This document shows positions 8,160 to 18,013 of a stretch of 64,000 nucleotides of DNA, piece after piece. This stretch comes from Nostoc foliaceum FACHB-393. Lineage in GTDB: Bacteria; Cyanobacteriota; Cyanobacteriia; Cyanobacteriales; Nostocaceae. How positions within the stretch are numbered: position 1 is the first letter of the stretch; each line of letters opens with the position of its first letter. Position numbers and translations under genes: made by a program. The notes below the pieces were generated by a model. It saw only the letters and a list, made by a program, of their open reading frames with translations, was not told where the DNA came from and searched no databases. The stretch is from assembly GCF_014698505.1 (NCBI RefSeq), contig NZ_JACJTD010000003.1, forward strand, positions 1-64,000. Reading direction: 5' to 3'.

Positions 8160-10049
8160 ATGAAAAGGAGAATCTGGAATCGCATTTGGAAAGAATTCGG
8201 GTTATGGTCGCTGGCTGCACGTCCAGGGATCACAGTACTGCTGTTGGTGATGTTGATCCGAATAGCTGGAGGAATGCAATCTTGGGAATGGATGCTTCTC
8301 GATACGATGTTACGTCTGCGTCCGGTAGAAAAACCTGATGAACGTGTAGTAATTGTCGGTATCGACGAAAAGGATATTGAATGGGTTAAGCAATATCCAA
8401 TTCCAGATGAGAAGATTGCAGAGTTACTCACTAAGTTAGAAACTTATAAACCGCTAGCTATTGGGTTGGATATCTTCAAAAATGTTCCTGTAGAACCTGG
8501 TGGGGAAAAACTGGCGCAGATATTACGAGCAAATTCTAATATTATCGGTATTGAAAAAATTTTCCCACCCGGAGAAACTTCACCACCCCAGAGCTTGCCA
8601 ACTGAACGAGTTGGATTTGTTGATTTATTTAATGATGAGGATAGCAAAAATCGACGCTATTTGTTGTATACAAAAAAACGGAATAAGAGTAACAATATCA
8701 ATGAAGATAAATATTCTTTAGCGCTCCAGTTAGTTACTAAGTATTTAAAGACGCAAAAAATTGAGTTAGAAACGGGAAAAAATGACCCTTATACAATAAT
8801 GGTTCGTGGGATTGAATTACCCCGAATTACCGAGAATTTTGGTGGATACGTTAAGGTTGATGATGGGGGATTGCCAATTTTAATGAACTTCCGCAACAGT
8901 GAGCGACCTTTTAATGTTGTGTCGCTGCGCGATATTCTCAGTCAGAAAGTTGATGCAAAATTGCTGCGTGATCGCATTGTATTAGTTGGCAACCGCAACA
9001 TGAGTGCAGGTGATATTTTTTATACTTCTGCTTTGCCTAATTTAAAATTAAGCGGTCAAATTTATGGCATTGACTACCACGCTCATGTCATCAGTCAAAT
9101 TCTTAGTAGTGTAATAGATAGTCGCACGATGTTGCACAGTTGGGGAGAGTTTGGAGAGTACACATGGATATTTCTTTGGGGTTTTTTGCCGATTATTATC
9201 GGACGGCTGACCCAATCTGTGTGGAGAAATTTACTTAGTGTAGGTGTAGCAATATTTTGTCTGTTTAGCTGCGGGTATATGATGCTGTGGGTGTGGGGTC
9301 TATGGATTCCTGTAGCACCTAGTTTTCTGATATTAGCCGTGAATGGGGTAGGTTTGAGTGCTTTTGCATTTTACCAGCATGATAAATTCTTGCGATCGCA
9401 AATTAACGAACGTCAAAGTACGATTCAAAACACTTTTACCGTAATTCATAATGGCCCTTTGCAAACTCTTGCCTATGGATTAAAGCACATGCGTGCTCAA
9501 GATATCCCCTACGAACAACTAGTTGGGCAATTTGAAAAGCTGGATCGGGAAATTCGGGAGATTGGCGAATTTCTCAAACTCGAAGCATTAACCACAGAAG
9601 AGAGTTTGCGTTTAGGTAGCGGATTAATACTCGAATTGAACCGACCACTTCACGATTTATTATATGAAGTTTATTCCAGTACGTTAGAACGTAAAGATTT
9701 TGAACATTTTAAAACAATAAAAGTAAAAATTCGCAATTTTGACCCAATTGATGATAAATACTTAAGTATAGAAGAGAAACGCGGAATATGTCTGTTTTTG
9801 GAAGAAGCTTTATGTAACGTTGGTAAACATGCTCAAGGAGTCAAGCGCATTCAAGCATCAGGTGTTTATAGTGCAAGTAAATACAACTTGTGGGTCAAAG
9901 ATAATGGTTCAGGAATTAAATCAAAGCTAGAAAACAAAGGTACAAAATATTTTAAAATCCTTGCAAAACAATTAGGAGGAGAGTTTCGCCGCGAATCAGT
10001 TTCCCCTTGCGGGACTATATGCGAGCTTAGTTGGAAACCCATGAAATAA
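8160..10049 (+). CDS. CHASE2-domain sensor histidine kinase
   Basis: A 629-residue membrane sensor. One N-terminal span (about 20-37) leads into an extracytoplasmic CHASE2 domain (about 40-310; VVIVGIDEKDIEW, KPLAIGLDIFKN, RDRIVLVGN), followed by three spans between about 325 and 415. The cytoplasmic kinase has a HisKA_3-like dimerisation segment with candidate phospho-accepting His430 (TVIHNGPLQTLAYGL) and a HATPase domain (EEALCNVGKHA near 548, then VKDNGSGI). This architecture pairs with NarL-type regulators, and such a gene lies immediately upstream. The CHASE2 ligand is unknown. It opens the 26-kb surface-protein island and could be its sensor. Confidence 0.9.
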   Translation: MKRRIWNRIWKEFGLWSLAARPGITVLLLVMLIRIAGGMQSWEWMLLDTMLRLRPVEKPDERVVIVGIDEKDIEWVKQYPIPDEKIAELLTKLETYKPLAIGLDIFKNVPVEPGGEKLAQILRANSNIIGIEKIFPPGETSPPQSLPTERVGFVDLFNDEDSKNRRYLLYTKKRNKSNNINEDKYSLALQLVTKYLKTQKIELETGKNDPYTIMVRGIELPRITENFGGYVKVDDGGLPILMNFRNSERPFNVVSLRDILSQKVDAKLLRDRIVLVGNRNMSAGDIFYTSALPNLKLSGQIYGIDYHAHVISQILSSVIDSRTMLHSWGEFGEYTWIFLWGFLPIIIGRLTQSVWRNLLSVGVAIFCLFSCGYMMLWVWGLWIPVAPSFLILAVNGVGLSAFAFYQHDKFLRSQINERQSTIQNTFTVIHNGPLQTLAYGLKHMRAQDIPYEQLVGQFEKLDREIREIGEFLKLEALTTEESLRLGSGLILELNRPLHDLLYEVYSSTLERKDFEHFKTIKVKIRNFDPIDDKYLSIEEKRGICLFLEEALCNVGKHAQGVKRIQASGVYSASKYNLWVKDNGSGIKSKLENKGTKYFKILAKQLGGEFRRESVSPCGTICELSWKPMK

Positions 10050-10149
10050 TTTCGGCTTTGAGATTTTTATTGATGATTCGTTTCATGCAAAAGTGCAAAA
10101 AGTAAGACTTTTAAAAGTTTTAGATAACTATACAATCAACAACATCATC

Positions 10150-10884
10150 ATGAATCATCAACATTTTGCATTTTGGCGAAATCAGTGCAGACTTACAAGT
10201 TTGGTTATGGGAGCGGTTTTTCTCATGACTACAGTCCCAGCATTTGCCCAGTTTAAACCACGTGATCGCAAACCAGCTAGCGGACATTCCCGTGCGGGTG
10301 GTTCTCGTGGATGTCCAAGTAACGGCGGTATCCCTGTGACACAGCTTGCACCTCAGACATTTATCGGTAAAACCACTTCCACCCGTCCAATGTTAGCTTG
10401 GTATATGTCAAGTTCCCAAAATGTGCGATTCCGATTGGCTGAATTTGATTCAACCAACACCCCTAAACAAATTGGCACAGTTAAAGAAATACCCACAAGA
10501 GTCGGGATTAACAAGCTAGAACTTCCCCTCGATTACCCCGAACTCACAGTGGGTAAAACATATTTATGGCAAATTGCAATTGACTGCGGAAACGACCCGA
10601 TTGTTAGACGTGCAGAATTTACCGTCATCCCTCCTCAATCACTTGCTAAAAAACAATTTACTAGCATTCCTGAAAGCGTAAATTATTATGCTGAAAATGA
10701 TTTGTGGTATGAAGCACTCGAAGAAGCGTTGAAAGCAACCGATAATGGTAAACTGGGGCAAACGGGGGCGACTTTAGTTAAAGAACTTGCACAGTTTGAA
10801 ATGCTGACGGGTAACAACGTAGATAAAAAAAATATTCAGCAAAGAATCGAATACCTCCAGAAAATTGCCAGCGAAAGAATATAG
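10150..10884 (+). CDS. DUF928 family exported protein
   Basis: I choose the ATG at 10150 (MNHQHFAFWRNQ) rather than the upstream frame opening at 10093, because a signal peptide follows it directly (LVMGAVFLMTTVPAFAQ, cleavage after about residue 36). The mature protein of roughly 208 residues carries the DUF928 features: CPSNGGIPVTQLAPQT near the start, TRPMLAWYMS, KTYLWQIAIDCG, and a helical tail (DLWYEALEEALKA). As I know the family, it is cyanobacterial, of unknown function, and often found beside CHAT, CHASE2 and haemagglutinin-type genes, as here. It is probably periplasmic. It follows the kinase by 100 bp on the same strand. Confidence 0.8.
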   Translation: MNHQHFAFWRNQCRLTSLVMGAVFLMTTVPAFAQFKPRDRKPASGHSRAGGSRGCPSNGGIPVTQLAPQTFIGKTTSTRPMLAWYMSSSQNVRFRLAEFDSTNTPKQIGTVKEIPTRVGINKLELPLDYPELTVGKTYLWQIAIDCGNDPIVRRAEFTVIPPQSLAKKQFTSIPESVNYYAENDLWYEALEEALKATDNGKLGQTGATLVKELAQFEMLTGNNVDKKNIQQRIEYLQKIASERI

Positions 10885-10927
10885 CAGTTTTCATTTCGAT
10901 GTAACTCATTTTAACCTCTGTGCTAAA

Positions 10928-11097
10928 AGGCTACGGTGTACACACAAGTCTAATAACCTAGCCCTACAACGTTTTGATCCCCCCTAACCCCCCTTTTTTA
11001 AGGGGGGAATAGATTCAAAGTCCTCCTTTTTAAGGAGGATTTAGGAGGATCTACAACGATTTTGGTTTTGTACAGAGATGTGTGTACACCGTAGCCT
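10928..11097. repeat. Transposon-like element with 19-bp terminal inverted repeats
   Basis: AGGCTACGGTGTACACACA at 10928-10946 is repeated in perfect inverted form at 11079-11097. The 170-bp interior has no coding frame and holds C-run/G-run palindromes (CCCCCCTTTTTTAAGGGGGG type). A half copy (GTGTACACACAA) is present near 14527 at the other end of tpsA1. It looks like a non-autonomous miniature element or the remains of one. It separates the DUF928 gene from tpsA1. Confidence 0.7.
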
Positions 11098-11183
11098 CGT
11101 AGGAGAGGGTTAGGGAGAGGTAGGGAAGGGGCTGGGGGTTAGGTCTGTATTAAAAGAACCGCTATAGAAATAATAGGCAGAAT

Positions 11184-14100
11184 ATGGTGAAAATTTGGCG
11201 GTTTGCTGTCACGGGATGGCTGGGATGCATGGGAGCAATTACAGTTTCTATTCATCCTGCTTTTGCTCAGTTAACTCCCGATAACAGCTTGGGAAGTGAG
11301 CGATCGCAAGTCATTCCTTTTAATCAAAATAATGACATTATCGATGGCGGTGCGGCTCGTGGTACTAACCTATTCCACAGTTTTCAAGATTTTAACGTTG
11401 GTGTTGACCGAGGCGTTTATTTTGCCAATCCAGAAGGAATAACAAATATCTTTTCTCGCGTTACTGGCGGTAACTCATCGAATATTTTCGGGAATTTGGG
11501 GGTATTAGGTGATGCAAATTTGACTTTGCTCAATCCTAATGGCATTTTGTTTGGTCAAAATGCCCAGTTAGATATCCAGGGATCGTTTCTGGGGACGACA
11601 GCAAATAGTTTAGTCTTTCCTAATGGAGTAGAATTTAGCGCCACAAATCCCCAAGCACCACCTTTGTTGGCTATCAATGTACCAGTTGGCTTGCAGTTTG
11701 GTTCGCAACCTGGAAGTATTACTAGTCAAGCAGTTCGTAGGTTAAGTGTTGGTATTGGTAGCGCTCTAGCATTTATGGGCGGTGAAATCAACTTGGATGG
11801 TAGTTTTCTGTTTACTCAAAATGGACAAGTGAAATTGACAGCAGTCAGTGGAGATACAACCGTTGGGTTGAATGTTAATGGCTCCTCATTGGGTTTTAAT
11901 TTACCAGAAAATGTCGGACGCGCACCCATCAACTTAACGAATGGTAGCTTCATCGTTGCGAGTGGTAATAGTGCAATTGAACTATTTGGGGGGGAGATTG
12001 GGTTAAACGATGTGTTTATTTACGGTAACAATGGCGGCTCAATTGTTGTTGATGCGACTCAATTGAATTTAGACAATGACTCTAGCATTGTGAGCGCTAC
12101 TTCTGGTGCAACGAAGGGTGGTGATATTCAAATTCAAGCCAGCGATGCAGTAACTCTCGCTAGCAGCAGTTTTATTTCTTCCAACAACTATGCTACGGGT
12201 GCGGGTGGTAATATTACTGTCAATGCCGGGAAAATCACAATTACCGGAGATGGAACAGAAAATAGCAGTGCTATCTTGACAGTTAGCAATGATAAAGGTA
12301 CTGGGGGAAATCATACTTTCAATGCTACGGAGTCGGTTAACATCAATGGTGGCTTTATCCAGGTTTACAATAACGGTGCAGGTAATGGAGGAAACTTGAC
12401 TATCCGAGCTACAGATGCCGTCAATATCACTGATAACGGCTCTTTAGGGCTATTCGGCCGTGGCTCTGGTTCAACAGGAAATATACAAATTGAAACGGGC
12501 ACTTTGCGAGTTCAAAATAATTTCTTAGGGGGGGGAGTAACAGCACTTGCATCTAATGGGGGAAGTGTCGGTTCTATTTCCATCCAGGCTCGGAATGCGG
12601 TTGAAGTGACTCAAAGTAATATATATACACTTATTTTTCCTCCACTCGGAAGTACAACTCAAGCAACAGCAGGGGATATCACCATTGAAACCCAGCGACT
12701 CAATCTCAAAGATGGGAGTGATATCAGAACGAATACTTATAGCAGCGCAAATGCGGCTAACATTTTGATTAAAGCTAGTGAATATGTAAGAATTAGCGGC
12801 AACAGCTATATATCAAGCAATACTTATACTGGCTCAGGAAATGGTGGCAATGTAACGATAGAAACGCCTCAACTCTCCCTAACTCAAGGAGGACATATAA
12901 ACACCTCATCTACTAGGAGCAGTGGTAATGCCGGGAATATTACCATCCGCGCCAAAGATGTAGAATTGGATGGGTTTGTTTTCGTACCTAAAGAACAGTT
13001 TTTGGCTGGACTAAATCAAGCTGCTGCGGAAGAATTTTTGTCTGATCCTCTAATACAAGAAATTCTGTCTCGGTTCGGGGGTATTTCTGATATGAGTGAC
13101 ATAACCTCGGATGCGAGTGGAAGTAATGCCGATGTGCGGGGTGGCACGATAACTATTGATACAGAACGGCTGCGGTTGAGTAATGGTGGAAACATATCAA
13201 CCTCAGTGTTAGCGGGACGAGGACAAGGGGGTAATTTGGTGGTTCGTGCCACTGATTCTATTAATATTACTGGGGTTGGTGGAGAACGACTAGATGGTTC
13301 ATTTGCACCATCAGGTTTATTTGCCGACGTGCAAACGGGAGGAATTGGTTCTGGGGGCAGTATTGACGTGACAACAGAACGCTTAAACCTCAGCAATGGC
13401 GGGGCAATTTCTGCCGGCACATTCAATCAAGGTAATGCGGGAAATATTGGGATTAATGCCGAGCAAATTGATTTACGTCGAAGTAGTGTTATCATCACTC
13501 AGGTTGACGATAAAGCTAAAGGCAATGCAGGCAATATCCGCATCCAAACTCAACTATTAAATGTCCAAGAAGAATCGGGGATATCATCAGCAACTTTCGG
13601 AAATGGAAATGCGGGTAATTTAACTGTACAAGCTGATAACATTAGCCTGATTGGTTCAAACGGTGGGTTATTCACTGGTATAACATCATCAGTTTACGAA
13701 GAGGCTAATGGTAAAGGTGGTGATATAGATATTACTGCCAATAATCTTGATATACGTGATGATGCTCAAATTATCTCTGGCAGCCTCGGCACGGGTGACG
13801 CTGGAAATATTAAAATTAATGCTAATGTTCTGAAAATTACTGGTAAACTCAGTGCGATCGCTTCTTCAACGAACGCAGGTAATGGTGGTGACATCAACCT
13901 CAATATCACTGATTTATTCCTGTTGCGCAATGGCGCTTTCATTTCAACTACCGCAGGTAGGGCACAAGCCGGCGGTGATGGCGGGAACATTGATATTAAC
14001 TCTAAATTTATCGTTGCCATCCCTGAAGAAAACTCCGACATTAGGGCTAACGCATACACTGGTTCTGGTGGAAGAGTTCAAATAAATTCGCAAGGTATCT

Positions 14101-14507
14101 TCGGTATTGAGTCGCGTCCACAGCCAACCGAAAAAAGCGATATTACTGCAAGTTCCGAATTAGGCGTTTCAGGTATAACCGATATTAACGCACCCGATAC
14201 CACTTCCATTCAAAACAGCTTTACTGGAGCATTTCCAAACGTCATTGATACTAATGCACTCATCGCCAATAGTTGCGTTTCACGCAGTTCCAAGCAAGAG
14301 GGTACATTCTTCATTACTGGTTCTGGCGCTTTACGTAATAGTCCGGGAAATGGATTAATTTCAATCTATTCCACTGGTGAGGTGCGTAATGTTGAACCAA
14401 TTTCGCGGACTTGGAAAAAAGGCGATGCAATAGTTGAACCACAAGGTCTTTATCGACTTGCTGATGGACGCTTGGTACTCAGTCGAGAATGTCAGAATAA
14501 TTCGTAA
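11184..14507 (+). CDS. Filamentous-haemagglutinin-type exoprotein TpsA1 (two-partner secretion)
   Basis: An 1107-residue exported beta-helix protein. The signal peptide (about 1-28, ending HPAFAQ) is followed by the haemagglutination activity (TPS) domain, about 30-165, with the NPNGILFG motif that TpsB transporters recognise. The body consists of degenerate repeats of the GGNITI...TxxLxLxxGG type, expected to fold as a long right-handed beta-helix. The C-terminus carries the conserved NSCVSR...WKKGDAIVEPQGLYRLADGRLVLSREC tail and no recognisable toxin domain. It shares long near-identical DNA stretches with tpsA3, which points to recent gene conversion. Adhesion or biofilm function is likely but unproven. 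Confidence 0.88.
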   Translation: MVKIWRFAVTGWLGCMGAITVSIHPAFAQLTPDNSLGSERSQVIPFNQNNDIIDGGAARGTNLFHSFQDFNVGVDRGVYFANPEGITNIFSRVTGGNSSNIFGNLGVLGDANLTLLNPNGILFGQNAQLDIQGSFLGTTANSLVFPNGVEFSATNPQAPPLLAINVPVGLQFGSQPGSITSQAVRRLSVGIGSALAFMGGEINLDGSFLFTQNGQVKLTAVSGDTTVGLNVNGSSLGFNLPENVGRAPINLTNGSFIVASGNSAIELFGGEIGLNDVFIYGNNGGSIVVDATQLNLDNDSSIVSATSGATKGGDIQIQASDAVTLASSSFISSNNYATGAGGNITVNAGKITITGDGTENSSAILTVSNDKGTGGNHTFNATESVNINGGFIQVYNNGAGNGGNLTIRATDAVNITDNGSLGLFGRGSGSTGNIQIETGTLRVQNNFLGGGVTALASNGGSVGSISIQARNAVEVTQSNIYTLIFPPLGSTTQATAGDITIETQRLNLKDGSDIRTNTYSSANAANILIKASEYVRISGNSYISSNTYTGSGNGGNVTIETPQLSLTQGGHINTSSTRSSGNAGNITIRAKDVELDGFVFVPKEQFLAGLNQAAAEEFLSDPLIQEILSRFGGISDMSDITSDASGSNADVRGGTITIDTERLRLSNGGNISTSVLAGRGQGGNLVVRATDSINITGVGGERLDGSFAPSGLFADVQTGGIGSGGSIDVTTERLNLSNGGAISAGTFNQGNAGNIGINAEQIDLRRSSVIITQVDDKAKGNAGNIRIQTQLLNVQEESGISSATFGNGNAGNLTVQADNISLIGSNGGLFTGITSSVYEEANGKGGDIDITANNLDIRDDAQIISGSLGTGDAGNIKINANVLKITGKLSAIASSTNAGNGGDINLNITDLFLLRNGAFISTTAGRAQAGGDGGNIDINSKFIVAIPEENSDIRANAYTGSGGRVQINSQGIFGIESRPQPTEKSDITASSELGVSGITDINAPDTTSIQNSFTGAFPNVIDTNALIANSCVSRSSKQEGTFFITGSGALRNSPGNGLISIYSTGEVRNVEPISRTWKKGDAIVEPQGLYRLADGRLVLSRECQNNS

Positions 14508-14604
14508 TTCGTAATTTTTTGCTGGGGTGTACACACAAACCGATTTATTTTATATAGCAATACGCTTGGGATAAGGGTTATTGGCGTAGATTATTGGTCT
14601 TTCA

Positions 14605-14624
14605 AGACGCGATAAATCGCGTCT
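14605..14624. repeat. Palindrome AGACGCGAT-AA-ATCGCGTCT
   Basis: Perfect 9-bp arms with a two-base centre between the convergent tpsA1 and CHAT genes. A near copy with one inserted G lies at 17748-17771 on the other side of the CHAT gene. It could act as a hairpin in both transcripts, but the flanks lack a T run; it is most simply a dispersed cyanobacterial palindromic repeat. Confidence 0.7.
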
Positions 14625-14731
14625 CTACATCTTGATTTTGGGCTTTTTGAAGTTTGAAATAACCTATCTTCGTTCCAAATTTCTCCGCCTTGAAAGGGGT
14701 AGCCCTATTAATTACGAACTACGAATTAGCA

Positions 14732-17590
14732 TCAAAGCCAATTACCGATCGCAATCATTGGTGCCCAATACGCAGGATTGCCATAGCGGGGATTTATACC
14801 TTCAGCTTGCGGTAATTTATTAGCATGAATCATTCTAATTTGAGCTTGTTGCAATGCTTCTGCAATACTCATGCCTGCGTTGTGGTAGTTGGTGTAAAAT
14901 GTTTTGACTAGTTCGGATGTTGATTCATCTGTGACACTCCACAAAGATGCGATCGCACTTTTAACCCCAACTTGCAATGCAACTCCAGCTAATCCTAGTG
15001 TGGCACGGTCGTCGCCAACTGCGGTTTCACATGCAGTCAAGGTGAGTAGTTCGACGCTATCTGATTTGCTGTTGAGGTTTCGCAGTGAGTTTTCTAATTG
15101 GCTGATGGTAAGTTTTTGGTTTTTGCCTGTGACAATAAAGGTGTCTTCAGGAATGATCCCAAATTGAGCATGGCTAGCTATGTGAACAATGGGATATGTG
15201 CTTTTGTCAAGTGTTTGCTGAAAACTTTCGGGGAAAAAGTCTTTATCGATGAGGGGGGTATGATTGGGGAATATACTTTGAACTGCACTAACTTCATCGG
15301 GAACAGCAAAAAGTTGATCAAAAGTCTTCCCGTCGATTGTGGCTTTTTCCGTTAAACCCAAAATTAACGCCTTTTGTGTACTGCCATCGCGTGCTTTGGG
15401 TGTGGTAAGTCGTAAACTGGGGGTTGTAGCAACTGCGTAGGTTTCAACTAAATATTTCTGTTGTTGATTGTCATAAAGTGCTGCCATTGGAACGCTACGC
15501 AAAAACCCATCCTGAATAAATACCAGGGTTTTAACTTTCTCCGGTTTGATATCCGATAGCATTGGGCGAATTATCCAATCATAAAGCTGTGCCGCAGTTG
15601 TTGTATCGTAGCTAAATTCTTCTTTGCCTTTAATTAATCCTGTGCGAAACTCGGCAATTTTTTTCTGTAGCTTGTCACTGCTAACTATTTTGTTTGTACC
15701 TTCTTGATTGGGGTCTTCAATCCACTTAAATTTAGTTGCCTGATTGGGTAACTGCAATAATATTCCGGTTTTGTCTTTTAAAATTATGGAACTCAAAAAC
15801 CCAGTATTCTGAAACGCTACACTATTATCCTTAAGGAGTTCGCCCACCGATTTGGGATTCAAGGCACTTAAAATGCAATCATTACCAAAATAATTCTGTA
15901 ATTCTGCTAATTTCAAAGCATCGATGGTTTTAACTACTGCCGATAATTCATTGGCGCGTCGTTCATCGGCAATTGCCCCAACTCCTAGCAAATCAAGCCG
16001 CGACTGTGCCAATGTCCGGTACAATGGTCGCACAACATCGCGGAAGTCAAACTGTACATCGCGTTCGGCGGTCAAAATATCGCTGCGGATATCTTCCAGG
16101 GTATCAAATGCTCGTTGATAAGATGCGATCGCTTCTTCTTTTCGCTTCTCTTTATCTAAAATGCGTCCGGCTTGCCACTCCCACAAATACAAGCTATCTT
16201 TTGCACTCAACTTGTTGTCTGCTGCAACGATCGCAGCTTGGGTATATTTTAATGCTTTTTCATTCTTTAATGCTTTTTCATTATCTGGGCTACATTCCCA
16301 GAAATGACCCAAAGCACCATTAGAATAAGAAATTAGGCGATAATCTTGTAATTTTTTACTTGTTAATACTGAGTTTTCGAGTAACTTTAATGCTTCGTTA
16401 TTAGATAAAACTGGCTGATTTGCACAGTCGGTAAAGGGCGAAGTTCCTTTAGCATCGGGCTGCAAGTATGCTAAATCAATTGCCCCATAGACTTTTGTTG
16501 CTGAATCGGGCAAAACTTCGAGAACTTTTAAAGCATTGTTAACGGTTGTGTTAAACTCCTCATCATTAATCAATTTGCTCTTATTTGTCTGGGAACCCAA
16601 CTGAATTAAATTTAATAATCCCCGCATCTCTGCTAAAGGTTGTTTTTCATTGCGGGCGAACTTTATACTATCCTGAAAATATTGATAAGCTTTGTCGTAG
16701 TCTTCTACAGATTGTTTACTAAATTCTTGTTCTTTACTAAAAATACCAGTCTTATTGGCAGAATCAGCTTGTAACTCTCGCAATTGACCGCGACTTTTGT
16801 AAGCATTGCCCAAACTATTAAATACCAAAAATTTATATTCTGGTGCAACTTGTTGTGCTGCATCTAAATACTGAATTGCTTGGTCGTAACTTCCGATTAA
16901 GCGATATGCTTCACCGAGAATACCCAAAGCCGCAACCTGACCGCGTTTATCGTTATATTTGGTGGCGATTTGTGCAGCACTTTCTGGAGTGCATTTTATT
17001 TCCTGACTTGGTTGATTTTCGTAGCTTTTCGGCTTCTCTACTAGTTGACCACACAACAGTGCGATCGCTTTGCGGGGTTGTCCCAAATTGCTGTAAACTT
17101 GGGCAAGTTCTGACTTCATGCGTCCCACTTGCTGGATATTTTCCACCCTCCCATAGTCACGAATTGCTGCTGATAGGGATGTAATTGCTGCTTTATTTTC
17201 TCCTACTTGTTGGTAAGCACGCGCCAAATTCTCATTTATAACCGCCGCAACTGACGGATTATTATTATCTTGATTTAGTGCCTCTTGCCAATTTTTTATC
17301 GCATTAAAGAAATTTCCGGCATTATAGTCTTTAATACCTTGCTCAACTAGTGCAGTGACATTTGGAGTTTGTGCAGATACGACTTGTCCAAATGCAAGAC
17401 ATGTTAGTAATGTTGCCAAAAATAATACTTGAATAAATCTGTGATGTCGGTTTGGTTTTTGGCGTTGCTGAGTAGAGAAATAAATTAGCCTCTTGCAGAG
17501 GTTTCCGACCTTAAGCAAGATTTGCATCCAGCAACGCGCAGAGAGTAATGTTTTGAGATATTTATGTTTGGTTTTCATATTTATAGACAT
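14732..17590 (-). CDS. Exported TPR-CHAT (caspase-like) protein
   Basis: A 952-residue protein with a caspase-fold CHAT domain at its C-terminus. The catalytic pair is intact: His807 (HIASHAQF, first His at 803) and Cys854 (LTACETAVG), so it may be an active cysteine protease. Residues 75 to about 500 hold a series of TPR-like helices (ALVEQGIKDYNAGNFFNAIKNWQEAL and following). A hydrophobic segment ending FGQVVSAQ (about 52-74) reads as a signal peptide, preceded by an unusual basic extension of about 50 residues; Met5 or Met18 are alternative starts. It faces tpsA1 and is divergent from tpsA2. A perfect inverted motif lies 76 bp upstream. Its substrate is unknown; the neighbouring exoproteins are candidates. 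Confidence 0.88.
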   Translation of the reverse strand: MSINMKTKHKYLKTLLSARCWMQILLKVGNLCKRLIYFSTQQRQKPNRHHRFIQVLFLATLLTCLAFGQVVSAQTPNVTALVEQGIKDYNAGNFFNAIKNWQEALNQDNNNPSVAAVINENLARAYQQVGENKAAITSLSAAIRDYGRVENIQQVGRMKSELAQVYSNLGQPRKAIALLCGQLVEKPKSYENQPSQEIKCTPESAAQIATKYNDKRGQVAALGILGEAYRLIGSYDQAIQYLDAAQQVAPEYKFLVFNSLGNAYKSRGQLRELQADSANKTGIFSKEQEFSKQSVEDYDKAYQYFQDSIKFARNEKQPLAEMRGLLNLIQLGSQTNKSKLINDEEFNTTVNNALKVLEVLPDSATKVYGAIDLAYLQPDAKGTSPFTDCANQPVLSNNEALKLLENSVLTSKKLQDYRLISYSNGALGHFWECSPDNEKALKNEKALKYTQAAIVAADNKLSAKDSLYLWEWQAGRILDKEKRKEEAIASYQRAFDTLEDIRSDILTAERDVQFDFRDVVRPLYRTLAQSRLDLLGVGAIADERRANELSAVVKTIDALKLAELQNYFGNDCILSALNPKSVGELLKDNSVAFQNTGFLSSIILKDKTGILLQLPNQATKFKWIEDPNQEGTNKIVSSDKLQKKIAEFRTGLIKGKEEFSYDTTTAAQLYDWIIRPMLSDIKPEKVKTLVFIQDGFLRSVPMAALYDNQQQKYLVETYAVATTPSLRLTTPKARDGSTQKALILGLTEKATIDGKTFDQLFAVPDEVSAVQSIFPNHTPLIDKDFFPESFQQTLDKSTYPIVHIASHAQFGIIPEDTFIVTGKNQKLTISQLENSLRNLNSKSDSVELLTLTACETAVGDDRATLGLAGVALQVGVKSAIASLWSVTDESTSELVKTFYTNYHNAGMSIAEALQQAQIRMIHANKLPQAEGINPRYGNPAYWAPMIAIGNWL

Positions 17591-17665
17591 AGAAAAAATA
17601 GGTATTTAGCTTTTATTGTTTAAATTACCAGAAATCGGCAGAAAAAACTGAAGTTTTCAAAAGTG

Positions 17666-17679
17666 TGCAGTTTTCTGCA
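17666..17679. promoter_or_regulatory. Candidate operator TGCAG-TTTT-CTGCA upstream of the CHAT gene
   Basis: A perfect inverted repeat of 5-bp arms around four T, 76 bp before the CHAT start codon and about 335 bp before tpsA2. The same 14-mer is found 83 bp before tpsA3. No other explanation such as a terminator fits. A shared transcription factor site is inferred. Confidence 0.5.
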
Positions 17680-18013
17680 ATTTATCTCAAACAGCAATCA
17701 GACCGACACTGTAGCCAATACAGTTCAGATAAGACCAAAACACTTGTAGAGACGGCGATTTATCGCGTCTCAAAAAACTAGCATCACAACAAAACCCAAC
17801 AATATCAAGCCTTTATTGAGCCGAGCGATCGCAAAATCCAAGCTACTATTGCTATTAATTCGTTCAGCAAATTGAATATTGTGGAATGTATATAACAAAG
17901 CCCTCTGCTGATATTATTAAATGATGTTGTAAACTCGACTCCTTATAACAGAAAAAATATTCATATCAGCAATATTGTGGATTGTCTTTGAATTTCTCCA
18001 AGGTAAACTACTT

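Noticed and set aside
12069..14059. Several minus-strand frames within tpsA1 (and similar frames in tpsA2, tpsA3 and the RTX gene)
   Set aside because: They are low-complexity antisense shadows of glycine/asparagine-rich repeat genes.
11184..14507. Contact-dependent inhibition (CdiA-type) toxin
   Set aside because: None of the three TpsA proteins has a variable toxin domain or VENN-type boundary at the C-terminus, and no immunity gene follows; all end in a conserved EPQGLYRL tail.
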